64,000 bases of DNA from Flavobacterium luteolum (GTDB taxonomy: Bacteria > Bacteroidota > Bacteroidia > Flavobacteriales > Flavobacteriaceae). Location: NCBI RefSeq assembly GCF_027111275.1, contig NZ_CP114286.1, positions 4,264,501-4,328,500 of the forward strand. Reading direction: 5' to 3'. The position numbers and the translations under genes were made by a program. The notes beneath the pieces are model-generated. The model was not told where the DNA came from, searched no databases, and saw nothing but the letters and a program-made list of their open reading frames with translations. This document shows, piece by piece, positions 55,893 to 63,676 of this stretch; within the stretch, counting starts at the first letter, position 1, and every line of letters begins with the position of its first letter.

Positions 55893-57086
55893 ATGAAAAA
55901 AGTAGTATTAGCTTATAGCGGAGGATTAGATACCTCGTATTGTTTGAAATATTTAAAAAATGAAAAAGGATACGAAGTTCACACTGTTCTTGTTGATACA
56001 GGAGGATTTTCTGCTGAAGAATTAACAGCTATTGAAAAAAGAGCTTACGAGTTAGGAAGTGCACAACACGCCAACTTAACAATTTTAGATAAATATTACG
56101 ATAAAGCTATCAAATACTTGATTTTCGGAAACGTATTAAAAAACAATACATATCCATTATCAGTAAGTGCTGAACGTATTTTTCAAGCAATCGAAGCTAT
56201 AAAATATGCGAAAAAAGTAGGAGCTACTGCAATCGCTCACGGAAGTACTGGTGCTGGAAATGATCAAATTCGTTTTGATTTGATTTTCCAAACTATCGCT
56301 CCGGAAATTGAAATCATTACGCCAATTAGAGATTTAAAATTATCAAGACAAGAAGAAGTTGATTATTTAGCTCAAAACGGAGTTCACTATTCTTGGGAAA
56401 AAGCACAATATTCTATCAATAAAGGACTTTGGGGAACAAGCGTTGGGGGAAAAGAAACTTTAACTTCAAGTCAGCCATTGCCAAGTGAAGCTTATCCTTC
56501 ACAATTACAAAAAGAAGGTGAAGAAAAAGTAACGCTTCATTTTGAACAAGGAGAATTAGTCGGTTTAAATGGAAAAACAGATAAACCATCAAATAATATT
56601 GTAGCTCTTGAAAAACTAGCAAGTGCTTATGCAATAGGTAGAGATATTCACGTTGGAGATACAATTATCGGAATTAAAGGAAGAGTTGGTTTTGAAGCTG
56701 CTGCTCCGTTAATTATCATAAAAGCACACCATTTATTAGAGAAACATACTCTTGGAAAATGGCAGCAATACTGGAAAGAACAGCTAGGAAACTGGTACGG
56801 AATGTTATTCCACGAAGGTCAATTCTTAGATCCAGTGATGAGAAACATTGAAACTTTCTTGCAAGACACTCAAAAAACAGTAAACGGAACGGTAACAGTT
56901 TCATTAAAACCATATCATTTCTCACTTGATGGAATCGAATCTGAAAATGATTTAATGAACACAGGTTTCGGTCAATACGGAGAAATGAATAATGCTTGGA
57001 CATCTGACGATGCAAAAGGATTTATTAAGATTTTAGGAAATGCACAAAACATATTCTCATCTGTAAACAAATTAGATCATGATTAA
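55893..57086 (+). CDS. argG: Argininosuccinate synthase
   Basis: This 397-residue enzyme joins citrulline and aspartate with ATP. Seen: the PP-loop KKVVLAYSGGLDTSY, GSTGAGNDQIRFD, and the citrulline-binding region (SINKGLWGTSVGGKET). Length and order fit the family. It starts 64 bp after the GNAT gene, and its stop overlaps argC by 8 bp. Confidence 0.97.
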   Translation: MKKVVLAYSGGLDTSYCLKYLKNEKGYEVHTVLVDTGGFSAEELTAIEKRAYELGSAQHANLTILDKYYDKAIKYLIFGNVLKNNTYPLSVSAERIFQAIEAIKYAKKVGATAIAHGSTGAGNDQIRFDLIFQTIAPEIEIITPIRDLKLSRQEEVDYLAQNGVHYSWEKAQYSINKGLWGTSVGGKETLTSSQPLPSEAYPSQLQKEGEEKVTLHFEQGELVGLNGKTDKPSNNIVALEKLASAYAIGRDIHVGDTIIGIKGRVGFEAAAPLIIIKAHHLLEKHTLGKWQQYWKEQLGNWYGMLFHEGQFLDPVMRNIETFLQDTQKTVNGTVTVSLKPYHFSLDGIESENDLMNTGFGQYGEMNNAWTSDDAKGFIKILGNAQNIFSSVNKLDHD

Positions 57087-58056
57087 TGTCGGAATTATTG
57101 GTGGTTCGGGCTACACAGCCGGAGAACTCATCAGAATTTTAATGTATCATCCCAAAGTAAACATTGATTTTGTTTACAGTACAACAAACGCTGGAAAACC
57201 GCTTTCTGTGGCGCACCACGATTTGATGGGTGATATCGAAATGAATTTCACAGATGAAATCAATCCGAATGTGAATGTTGTTTTCTTGTGTTTAGGTCAC
57301 GGAAAATCGATTTCATTTTTGAAAGAAAACCAGTTTGCAAGTCATACCAAAATCATCGATTTAGGAAATGATTTCAGATTGAATAAAGATGCTCATTTCG
57401 AAGGAAAAGATTTTGTTTACGGATTGCCTGAAATTAATAAAGCAGAAATTAAAAAGACAAATTATATTGCCAATCCAGGCTGTTTTGCAACTGCTATTCA
57501 ATTGGCATTATTGCCTTTAGCAAAACATAATTTGCTGAATAATGATGTTCATATTAATGCTACAACGGGAAGTACAGGAGCGGGAGTAAGTCTTTCAGAA
57601 ACTTCTCATTTCAGTTGGAGAAACAATAATATGTCACATTATAAAGCTTTTGAACACCAGCATTTAGGCGAAATTTCAGAAAGCTTAGTTCAGTTACAAG
57701 ACGATTTTGACAGCGAATTGCTTTTTATTCCAAACAGAGGAGATTTTCCAAGAGGAATTTTTGCAACGCTTTATACATTATGCGATGATAGTTTGGAGCA
57801 ATTGGTTGCTAAATACGAGGATTTCTATAAAAACGAGCCTTTCGTAACTGTTACCACAACAAACATCAACATGAAACAAGTGGTGCAAACGAATAAATGT
57901 ATCATTAGTTTATTGAAAAAAGGAAACCGGGTTCTCATAACATCAATTATAGATAACTTAACCAAAGGTGCTTCAGGACAAGCGATTCAAAACATGAATT
58001 TAATGTTCGGTTTAGAAGAAACCACAGGTTTACATTTGAAACCAAGCGGATTTTAG
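57079..58056 (+). CDS. argC: N-acetyl-gamma-glutamyl-phosphate reductase
   Basis: This 325-residue NADPH-dependent reductase makes the N-acyl-glutamate semialdehyde. Seen: the Rossmann start VGIIGGSGYTAGELIRIL, the catalytic Cys in NPGCFATAIQLALLPL, and the His in HQHLGEI. Its length is normal. It overlaps argG by 8 bp, showing tight coupling. After it lies a 7-nt word array. Confidence 0.96.
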   Translation: MINVGIIGGSGYTAGELIRILMYHPKVNIDFVYSTTNAGKPLSVAHHDLMGDIEMNFTDEINPNVNVVFLCLGHGKSISFLKENQFASHTKIIDLGNDFRLNKDAHFEGKDFVYGLPEINKAEIKKTNYIANPGCFATAIQLALLPLAKHNLLNNDVHINATTGSTGAGVSLSETSHFSWRNNNMSHYKAFEHQHLGEISESLVQLQDDFDSELLFIPNRGDFPRGIFATLYTLCDDSLEQLVAKYEDFYKNEPFVTVTTTNINMKQVVQTNKCIISLLKKGNRVLITSIIDNLTKGASGQAIQNMNLMFGLEETTGLHLKPSGF

Positions 58057-58065
58057 AAAAAATTT

Positions 58066-58136
58066 GTTTCAGGTTTTAAGTTTCAAGTTTCACGTTCTCT
58101 AGCGTAACTTGAAACCTGGAACCTGAAACTTTAAAC
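58066..58136. repeat. 7-nt word array, inverted, between argC and argD
   Basis: Left words in register from 58067: TTTCAGG, TTTTAAG, TTTCAAG, TTTCACG. Right words from 58109: TTGAAAC, CTGGAAC, CTGAAAC, TTTAAAC. The two halves pair as GTTTCAGGTT with AACCTGAAAC (58066-58075/58120-58129) and GTTTCAAGTT with AACTTGAAAC (58080-58089/58106-58115), a long imperfect hairpin with a TTCTCTAG-type loop. Confidence 0.9.
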
Positions 58137-58145
58137 AAAAAACAC

Positions 58146-59285
58146 ATGAACTTATTCAACGTTTACCCATTATACGACATAACTCCAGTAAAAGCAGTAG
58201 ATTGTACAATTATTGACGACAAAGGAGTAGAATATTTAGATTTATACAGTGGACATGGTGTGATTTCTATCGGACACACACAGCCAGATTACGTAGCAAA
58301 ATTGAAGAATCAGATAGATAATTTAGGTTTTTATTCGAATGCAATTCAGAACCCTTTACAAGTGGAATTGGCTCAGAAATTAGGAAAACTTTCTGGTCTT
58401 GAAGATTACGAATTGTTTTTGTGCAGTTCTGGTGCCGAAGCAAACGAAAATGCTTTAAAATTAGCTTCTTTCCATAACGGAAAATCTAGAGTTGTGGCTT
58501 TTCATAATTCTTTCCACGGAAGAACTTCTGCAGCGGTTGCAGTTACAGATAATAAAAAGATTGTTGCACCAATTAACGCACAGCAGGAAGTTACTTTTTT
58601 ACCTCTAAACCAAATCGAATTAGTTGAAGCTGAATTAGCTAAAGGAGATGTTACTGCTGTAATTATTGAAGGAATTCAAGGAGTTGGAGGTTTAGATCAA
58701 GGAACAACTGAGTTTTTCCAGGCTTTAGAAAAAGCATGTAAAAAACACGATGTTGTATTGATTTTAGATGAAGTACAGTCAGGATATGGAAGAAGCGGGA
58801 AATTCTTCGCTTTCCAACATCACGGAATCAACGCTGATATTATTTCGGTTGCAAAAGGAATGGGGAATGGATTTCCAGTTGGAGCGATTTTGATTTCTCC
58901 AAAATTCGAAGCAAGTTTCGGATTATTAGGAACTACTTTCGGCGGAAGCCACTTGTCTTGTGCAGCAGGAATTGCAGTTTTGGATGTAATTGAAAAACTA
59001 GATTTACAAAAAAATGTAAACGAAGTTTATGAATATTTCTTAGAAAAAATCAAAGAAGTTGACGGAATCAAGCAAGTAAAAGGAAAAGGCTTAATGCTTG
59101 GAGTAGAGTTTGATTTTGATGTTGCAGCTTTAAGAAAGAAATTAATCATCGAAAAACACATTTTTACAGGAAGCGCAAACAATAAAAATCTATTAAGAAT
59201 TTTACCGCCTTTAACTGTTAAAAAAGCAGATATCGATACGTTTGTAAAAGCTTTAAAAGAAAGTTTAGAAGAATTAAAAAACTAA
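58146..59285 (+). CDS. argD: Acetylornithine/succinylornithine aminotransferase
   Basis: This 379-residue class-III PLP aminotransferase has the N-terminal substrate region YSGHGVISIGH, the PLP-phosphate site SSGAEANENALK, FHGRTSAAV, the aspartate motif LILDEVQSGYGRSGKFFA, and the Schiff-base lysine in ISVAKGMGNGFPVGA. It transfers an amino group to the semialdehyde. The next gene is proA after a hairpin. Confidence 0.95.
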   Translation: MNLFNVYPLYDITPVKAVDCTIIDDKGVEYLDLYSGHGVISIGHTQPDYVAKLKNQIDNLGFYSNAIQNPLQVELAQKLGKLSGLEDYELFLCSSGAEANENALKLASFHNGKSRVVAFHNSFHGRTSAAVAVTDNKKIVAPINAQQEVTFLPLNQIELVEAELAKGDVTAVIIEGIQGVGGLDQGTTEFFQALEKACKKHDVVLILDEVQSGYGRSGKFFAFQHHGINADIISVAKGMGNGFPVGAILISPKFEASFGLLGTTFGGSHLSCAAGIAVLDVIEKLDLQKNVNEVYEYFLEKIKEVDGIKQVKGKGLMLGVEFDFDVAALRKKLIIEKHIFTGSANNKNLLRILPPLTVKKADIDTFVKALKESLEELKN

Positions 59286-59295
59286 TTCTCAATAT

Positions 59296-59330
59296 TAAAC
59301 CTGACGGGTTTCCAAAACCCGTCAGGTTTA
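59296..59330. repeat. Perfect 16-bp hairpin between argD and proA
   Basis: TAAACCTGACGGGTTT (59296-59311) pairs perfectly with AAACCCGTCAGGTTTA (59315-59330) around CCA. No T-run follows, so termination is doubtful. From memory, AACCTGACnGGTTT elements are frequent dispersed repeats in Bacteroidota. Confidence 0.9.
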
Positions 59331-59384
59331 AAATAAAGTTTCCGAAAAAGAAACAACCAAAAAACAACCAACCCACTTGAAATT

Positions 59385-60578
59385 ATGAAACCATTATCAA
59401 TTGAAACACGCAATGCGGTTTTGCAGTCTATGGCAAAGCTGGTCGAGCAGGAGCGGAATGAGATAATCTTAACAAATCAGGAAGATCTTGCCGATTACGA
59501 CGGCTCAGATTTAGCGATGGAAGAACGCTTAAAAGTAGATGATAAAAAAGTCGACGAGATGATTTTATCATTAAACCAACTAGCTTCTCAGGAAGATCCC
59601 GTTGGCGTTGAGCGTTTTCATTTTACTCATGATAATGGAATAAAAGTGGTCAATAAAACTGCTGCTTTCGGAACGATTTTAATTATTTATGAATCCCGTC
59701 CAGATGTTACCATTGAAGCGGGCGGAATTGCCTTTAAATCTGGAAATAAGATTTTATTGAAAGGTGGAAAAGAATCTCTAAAATCAAACTTGAAAATAGT
59801 AAGTCTTTGGCATAAAGCCTTAGAAGAAAACGGAGTTTCAAAAGACTGGGTGGAATATCTGAATTATAACAGAACAGAAACTCAGGCATTCTTGGAAAAA
59901 CCTACTCAAAAAGTTGATTTAATTGTTCCAAGAGGAGGTGAGAAATTAATTGAGTTTGTAAAAGCACACGCAACCTGTCCCGTAATCGTAAGCGGACGAG
60001 GAAATAATTTTGTTTACGTTCATAAAGATGCCGATACAGATTTAGCCTTAAAAATAATTTTGAATGCCAAAACTTCCAAAATTTCAGCTTGCAATGCAGT
60101 TGATAAGGTTTTAATAGATTCTAAGTTACCCAATTTTGAAGGTTTTACGGCTATTTTAATAGAAGAATTAAAAGAACATAATGTTGAAGTAATCGTCGAT
60201 AAATCGTTAGAAAATTTTGAAGATACAGAAACACTTCAAAACGAAGATATTTGGTACGAAGAATTTCTGGATTATAAAATCGTAATTGGAACCATCGATT
60301 CTCAGGATCATGCCATTGATATGATTAATAAATACTGCGGAGGACATTCTGCAGCAATTATTACCAGAGATAACGAAATCGCACAACAGTTTATGGAATC
60401 GATAGATACGGCAGCAGTTTACCAAAATGCCTCAACCAGATTCACAGATGGCGGACAATTCGGACTTGGTGGTGAATTAGCAATAAGTACCGATAAACTG
60501 CACCAAAGAGGTCCAATCGGTCTTCAACATCTCGTAACAAACAAATGGTACGTGTATGGAGAAGGACAGATTAGGTAA
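59385..60578 (+). CDS. proA: Glutamate-5-semialdehyde dehydrogenase
   Basis: This 397-residue NADPH enzyme makes glutamate semialdehyde in proline synthesis. Seen: the ALDH-like phosphate-binding IIYESRPDVTIEAGG and FKSGNKILLKGGKE, with the active-site Cys in TSKISACNAVDKVLID. The C-terminal FTDGGQFGLGGELAIST marks ProA. It is unusual to find proA and proB inside the arginine genes. Confidence 0.96.
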   Translation: MKPLSIETRNAVLQSMAKLVEQERNEIILTNQEDLADYDGSDLAMEERLKVDDKKVDEMILSLNQLASQEDPVGVERFHFTHDNGIKVVNKTAAFGTILIIYESRPDVTIEAGGIAFKSGNKILLKGGKESLKSNLKIVSLWHKALEENGVSKDWVEYLNYNRTETQAFLEKPTQKVDLIVPRGGEKLIEFVKAHATCPVIVSGRGNNFVYVHKDADTDLALKIILNAKTSKISACNAVDKVLIDSKLPNFEGFTAILIEELKEHNVEVIVDKSLENFEDTETLQNEDIWYEEFLDYKIVIGTIDSQDHAIDMINKYCGGHSAAIITRDNEIAQQFMESIDTAAVYQNASTRFTDGGQFGLGGELAISTDKLHQRGPIGLQHLVTNKWYVYGEGQIR

Positions 60579-60579
60579 T

Positions 60580-60614
60580 TTTAGATTGATGATTAACGAT
60601 TTTTGATTTTAGAT
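60580..60614. repeat. 7-nt word array after proA
   Basis: Five words in strict register, each ending GAT: TTTAGAT, TGATGAT, TAACGAT, TTTTGAT, TTTAGAT. The array begins right after the proA stop codon. Confidence 0.85.
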
Positions 60615-60661
60615 TATTAGAATTTGGAATTTAAAAAATTGATATTTATTTAAAGATTTAG

Positions 60662-60721
60662 CTTTGCGAACTTAGCGTTTATAAACACAAGAAATATCAA
60701 AAAAACCTTGCGCACTTTGCG
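60662..60721. repeat. 9-nt direct word pairs before proB
   Basis: CTTTGCG and CTTAGCG (60662-60668, 60671-60677) are 9 nt apart; CCTTGCG and CTTTGCG (60706-60712, 60715-60721) again 9 nt apart. They are direct, not inverted. The region leads into proB. Confidence 0.65.
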
Positions 60722-60750
60722 GTTAAAAGAATCGCAGCAAAACAACAACA

Positions 60751-61512
60751 ATGGGTAAGAAACGGATTTTATTAAAAATAGGAAGTAATACTTTAACCAA
60801 AGAAACCAATCATATTTCGCGGGGAAAGATTGAAGACCTTGGAATACAGATTGCAGCTTTAAACGATGAATATGAATTTATCATTGTGAGTTCAGGAGCG
60901 ATTGCGGCAGCAAAGCAGTTTGTAAAACTAGATAATCAAGATAAAGATGTTTTTGTAAAACAGGCTTTGGCTTCAATCGGACAGCCTCATTTAATGCGGA
61001 TTTATAATGAAAATTTTAAGGATTTAGGCTTAAATACTTCGCAGTGTTTGCTTTCTTATTCTGATTTTGAAAAAGAACAGACCAAAAAGAACATTGTAAA
61101 TACCATTAATGTATTAGTTAAAAACAATTACATTCCGATTATTAATGAAAATGATACCGTTGCAACAGATGAAATTCGGTTTGGAGATAATGATAAGTTA
61201 GCAGCTTTAACAGCAGTTCTTTTAAATGTCGATATTCTAATTATTGCGACCAATACAAACGGAATATATACCAAAGAATCCATTCATGATGAAAATCCTC
61301 AAACGATCAAATTGGTAAATGATTTGAAGTCGCTGGAGAAAGAAATTGGCGAATCAAAATCATCACACGGAACAGGAGGAATGCAGTCTAAGATAGAAGC
61401 AGCCGCAATTTCAAAAGCAGCCAATATCGAAACCTGGATTGTCAATGGACTGAATGATAATTTTATTTTGAAGGCATTAAAAGATGAAATTGAATTTACT
61501 AAAATAATCTAA
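60751..61512 (+). CDS. proB: Glutamate 5-kinase
   Basis: This 253-residue amino-acid kinase makes glutamyl-5-phosphate. Seen: RILLKIGSNTL at the start, IVSSGAIAAAK, PIINENDTVATDEIRFGDND, and GTGGMQSKIEAA. It lacks the C-terminal PUA domain of the longer E. coli form, as do many other ProB proteins. It is between proA and argF' with word arrays on both sides. Confidence 0.95.
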   Translation: MGKKRILLKIGSNTLTKETNHISRGKIEDLGIQIAALNDEYEFIIVSSGAIAAAKQFVKLDNQDKDVFVKQALASIGQPHLMRIYNENFKDLGLNTSQCLLSYSDFEKEQTKKNIVNTINVLVKNNYIPIINENDTVATDEIRFGDNDKLAALTAVLLNVDILIIATNTNGIYTKESIHDENPQTIKLVNDLKSLEKEIGESKSSHGTGGMQSKIEAAAISKAANIETWIVNGLNDNFILKALKDEIEFTKII

Positions 61513-61518
61513 TGAGTC

Positions 61519-61587
61519 AATTAGAAAATTAGTTAATTAGATAATGCACAATTATCAAATTTTCTAATTATCACATTATCTAAATTA
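61519..61587. repeat. 8-nt word array between proB and argF'
   Basis: Nine words in strict 8-nt register begin AATTAGAA, AATTAGTT, AATTAGAT, AATGCACA and continue ATTATCAA, ATTTTCTA, ATTATCAC, ATTATCTA. The second half carries reverse complements of the first; AATTAGAAAATT (61519-61530) pairs with AATTTTCTAATT (61558-61569). Confidence 0.9.
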
Positions 61588-61600
61588 ATAAAGAAAACAA

Positions 61601-62554
61601 ATGAACTACATATCAATAAAAGACATCAACTCATTATCAAAATGGGTAAAACAAGCGATTAAAATCAAAAAAAATCCGCTGAAAAATCAAAGTTTAGGGA
61701 AAAACAAAACTCTAGGAATGTTATTCTTCAATCCGAGTTTAAGAACGCGTTTAAGTACTCAAAAAGCGGCAATGAACTTAGGAATGAACGTTATGGTAAT
61801 GAATTTTACCAACGAAGGATGGACATTAGAATTTGAAGACGGAGCCGTGATGAATTCAGGTGCTTCAGAACATATTAAAGAAGCTGCAGAAGTGGTTTCT
61901 CAATATTGCGATATCATCGCAATCCGTGCATTTGCTGGCTTGGTTGATAAAGAGAAAGATTATCAAGAAACGGTAATTTCAGGATTTTTGAAATATGCTA
62001 CAGTGCCGATTGTAAATATGGAAAGTGCTATACGTCATCCGTTGCAGTCATTAGCAGATGCGATTACAATGGAAGAATTTAAACCTAGACACAAAGACAA
62101 ACCAAAAGTAGTTCTTTCTTGGGCGCCTCATCCAAAAGCATTACCACAGGCAGTTGCCAATTCATTTGTAGAAATGATGCAGATGCAAAAAGACATGGAT
62201 TTTGTAATCACTCATCCAGAAGGTTACGAACTAAGCCCAGAAATTACAAAAGACTGTAAAATTGAATACGATCAAAACAAAGCGTTTGAAAATGCCGATT
62301 TTGTTTACGTAAAAAACTGGAGTAACTTCAACGATTACGGAAAAGTAACCAACAGTGATCCAAATTGGACAGTTACAGCTGAGAAAATGGCATTAACCAA
62401 CAACGGAAAATTCATGCACTGTCTTCCAGTTCGTCGTAACGTAATTGTAAGTGACGAAGTTCTTGACGGAGAAAATTCAATCGTAATTGAACAAGCGAAT
62501 AACAGAACGTATTCAGCACAATTAGTTTTACAAAAGATTCTTAAAAAAATATAA
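61601..62554 (+). CDS. argF': N-succinyl/acetylornithine carbamoyltransferase (ArgF')
   Basis: This 317-residue transcarbamylase belongs to the ArgF' branch, not ornithine transcarbamylase: FFNPSLRTRLSTQKAAMNLG, EFEDGAVMNSGASEHIKEAA and HCLPVRR. In the related Bacteroides fragilis enzyme, Pro90 gives N-succinylornithine use; acetyl-specific enzymes have Glu there. By hand alignment from memory, this protein has Ser89 at that place, and Ser is reported to allow succinyl use. It acts before ArgE removes the acyl group. Confidence 0.93.
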   Translation: MNYISIKDINSLSKWVKQAIKIKKNPLKNQSLGKNKTLGMLFFNPSLRTRLSTQKAAMNLGMNVMVMNFTNEGWTLEFEDGAVMNSGASEHIKEAAEVVSQYCDIIAIRAFAGLVDKEKDYQETVISGFLKYATVPIVNMESAIRHPLQSLADAITMEEFKPRHKDKPKVVLSWAPHPKALPQAVANSFVEMMQMQKDMDFVITHPEGYELSPEITKDCKIEYDQNKAFENADFVYVKNWSNFNDYGKVTNSDPNWTVTAEKMALTNNGKFMHCLPVRRNVIVSDEVLDGENSIVIEQANNRTYSAQLVLQKILKKI

Positions 62555-62565
62555 TTTTTTGAGGT

Positions 62566-62655
62566 GCTAAGGTTCTAAGTTTCTAAGATACTAAGGAACT
62601 ATGAGCAAAAACCTTAGTCCCTTAGTATCTTAGAACCTTAGCAACTTAGAACCTC
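62566..62655. repeat. 8-nt word array between argF' and argB
   Basis: Eleven words in strict 8-nt register: GCTAAGGT, TCTAAGTT, TCTAAGAT, ACTAAGGA, ACTATGAG, CAAAAACC, TTAGTCCC, TTAGTATC, TTAGAACC, TTAGCAAC, TTAGAACC. The first half is inverted in the second; GAGG (62561-62564) and CCTC (62652-62655) close it. The array ends against the argB start codon. Confidence 0.93.
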
Positions 62656-63429
62656 ATGAAAGTTACCGTAATAAAAATAGGTGGAAATATCATCGATAAT
62701 CCAGCAGAATTAGAACAATTTTTAACCGATTTTTCTAAAATTGAAGGCTATAAAGTTTTAGTTCACGGCGGTGGAAAATCGGCTACAAAAATGGCGCAGA
62801 GTATTGGATTAGTTCCGCAGATGATTGACGGACGCCGAATTACAGATGCTCCAATGCTTGATGTTGTGGTCATGATTTACGCCGGACAAATCAATAAACA
62901 TATTGTTGCTCAATTGCAGGCAAAAGACAATAACGCAATTGGTTTTTCTGGAGCTGACGGGAATTTAATTCTGTCAACAAAAAGAAATCACCCAACAATA
63001 GATTACGGATTTGTAGGCGATGTAAAACAAGTCAACACCAAATTACTGGCAACGTTGTTAGAAGCTGGAGTTGTCCCTGTTTTTTGTGCGATTACACACG
63101 ATAAAAACGGACAATTGTTAAACACCAATGCCGATACCATTGCAAGTGAATTATCAATTGCATTATCTGAAGTTTTTGATGTAACGCTAACGTATTGTTT
63201 CGAAAAGCAAGGCGTTTTACAAGATTCGGAAGACGATTCATCTGTGATAACTGAAATCAACGAAACATTATACAATAAGCTAAAAGAAGAAAAAGTAATC
63301 CATTCTGGAATGATTCCAAAATTGGATAATTGCTTCAATAGTTTATCAAGAGGCGTGCAGAAAATTAAAATTGGACATCACAGAATGCTCCAGAATTCAG
63401 ATATTCCGCATACAACGATTATATTATAA
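62656..63429 (+). CDS. argB: N-acylglutamate kinase
   Basis: This 257-residue amino-acid kinase has VIKIGGNIIDN, VLVHGGGKSATKMAQ, and the C-terminal KLDNCFNSLSRGVQKIKIG block that ends HHRMLQNS. It phosphorylates N-acetyl- or N-succinylglutamate. It is shorter than arginine-inhibited types and lacks an N-terminal extension. Its ATG directly follows a word array. Confidence 0.95.
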   Translation: MKVTVIKIGGNIIDNPAELEQFLTDFSKIEGYKVLVHGGGKSATKMAQSIGLVPQMIDGRRITDAPMLDVVVMIYAGQINKHIVAQLQAKDNNAIGFSGADGNLILSTKRNHPTIDYGFVGDVKQVNTKLLATLLEAGVVPVFCAITHDKNGQLLNTNADTIASELSIALSEVFDVTLTYCFEKQGVLQDSEDDSSVITEINETLYNKLKEEKVIHSGMIPKLDNCFNSLSRGVQKIKIGHHRMLQNSDIPHTTIIL

Positions 63430-63435
63430 AAAATG

Positions 63436-63565
63436 TTGCCACGAATTGACATTAATTTTTGCTGTTAAAAGCGAAAATAATTTTAGATATACATCAAAAA
63501 GTTTATTTTGATTTTAAATCTGTGATAAAAAAATAATGTTTGAAAATCCGTGTAATTAGTGGCAA
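63436..63565. repeat. Second member of the GCCACGAATT repeat family
   Basis: TTGCCAC at 63436-63442 and GTGGCAA at 63559-63565 form the ends; the flanks GAATTGACA and the complement of GTGTAATTA are imperfectly alike. The inside is AT-rich without an ORF. The ends match those of the element at 44858-44895. Confidence 0.6.
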
Positions 63566-63636
63566 AAAAATAGAGCGCACGAGGTATTTTAAATAAATTT
63601 GCGCAAGTAAAAATGGTCAAAGGAAAGCTCAAAAAC

Positions 63637-63670
63637 TTTGTTGCTTTGTCCCTTTGAGCCTTTGAACCTT
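63637..63670. repeat. 8-nt word array upstream of argE
   Basis: Four words in strict register: TTTGTTGC, TTTGTCCC, TTTGAGCC, TTTGAACC, ending TT. A decayed reverse-complement half (GGTCAAAGG and CTCAAA) lies at 63615-63634. Confidence 0.85.
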
Positions 63671-63676
63671 ATTAAA

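Noticed and set aside
59296..59330. Internal terminator between argD and proA
   Set aside because: The stem is perfect, but no T-run follows on either strand at the right place, so it is treated as a dispersed palindrome.
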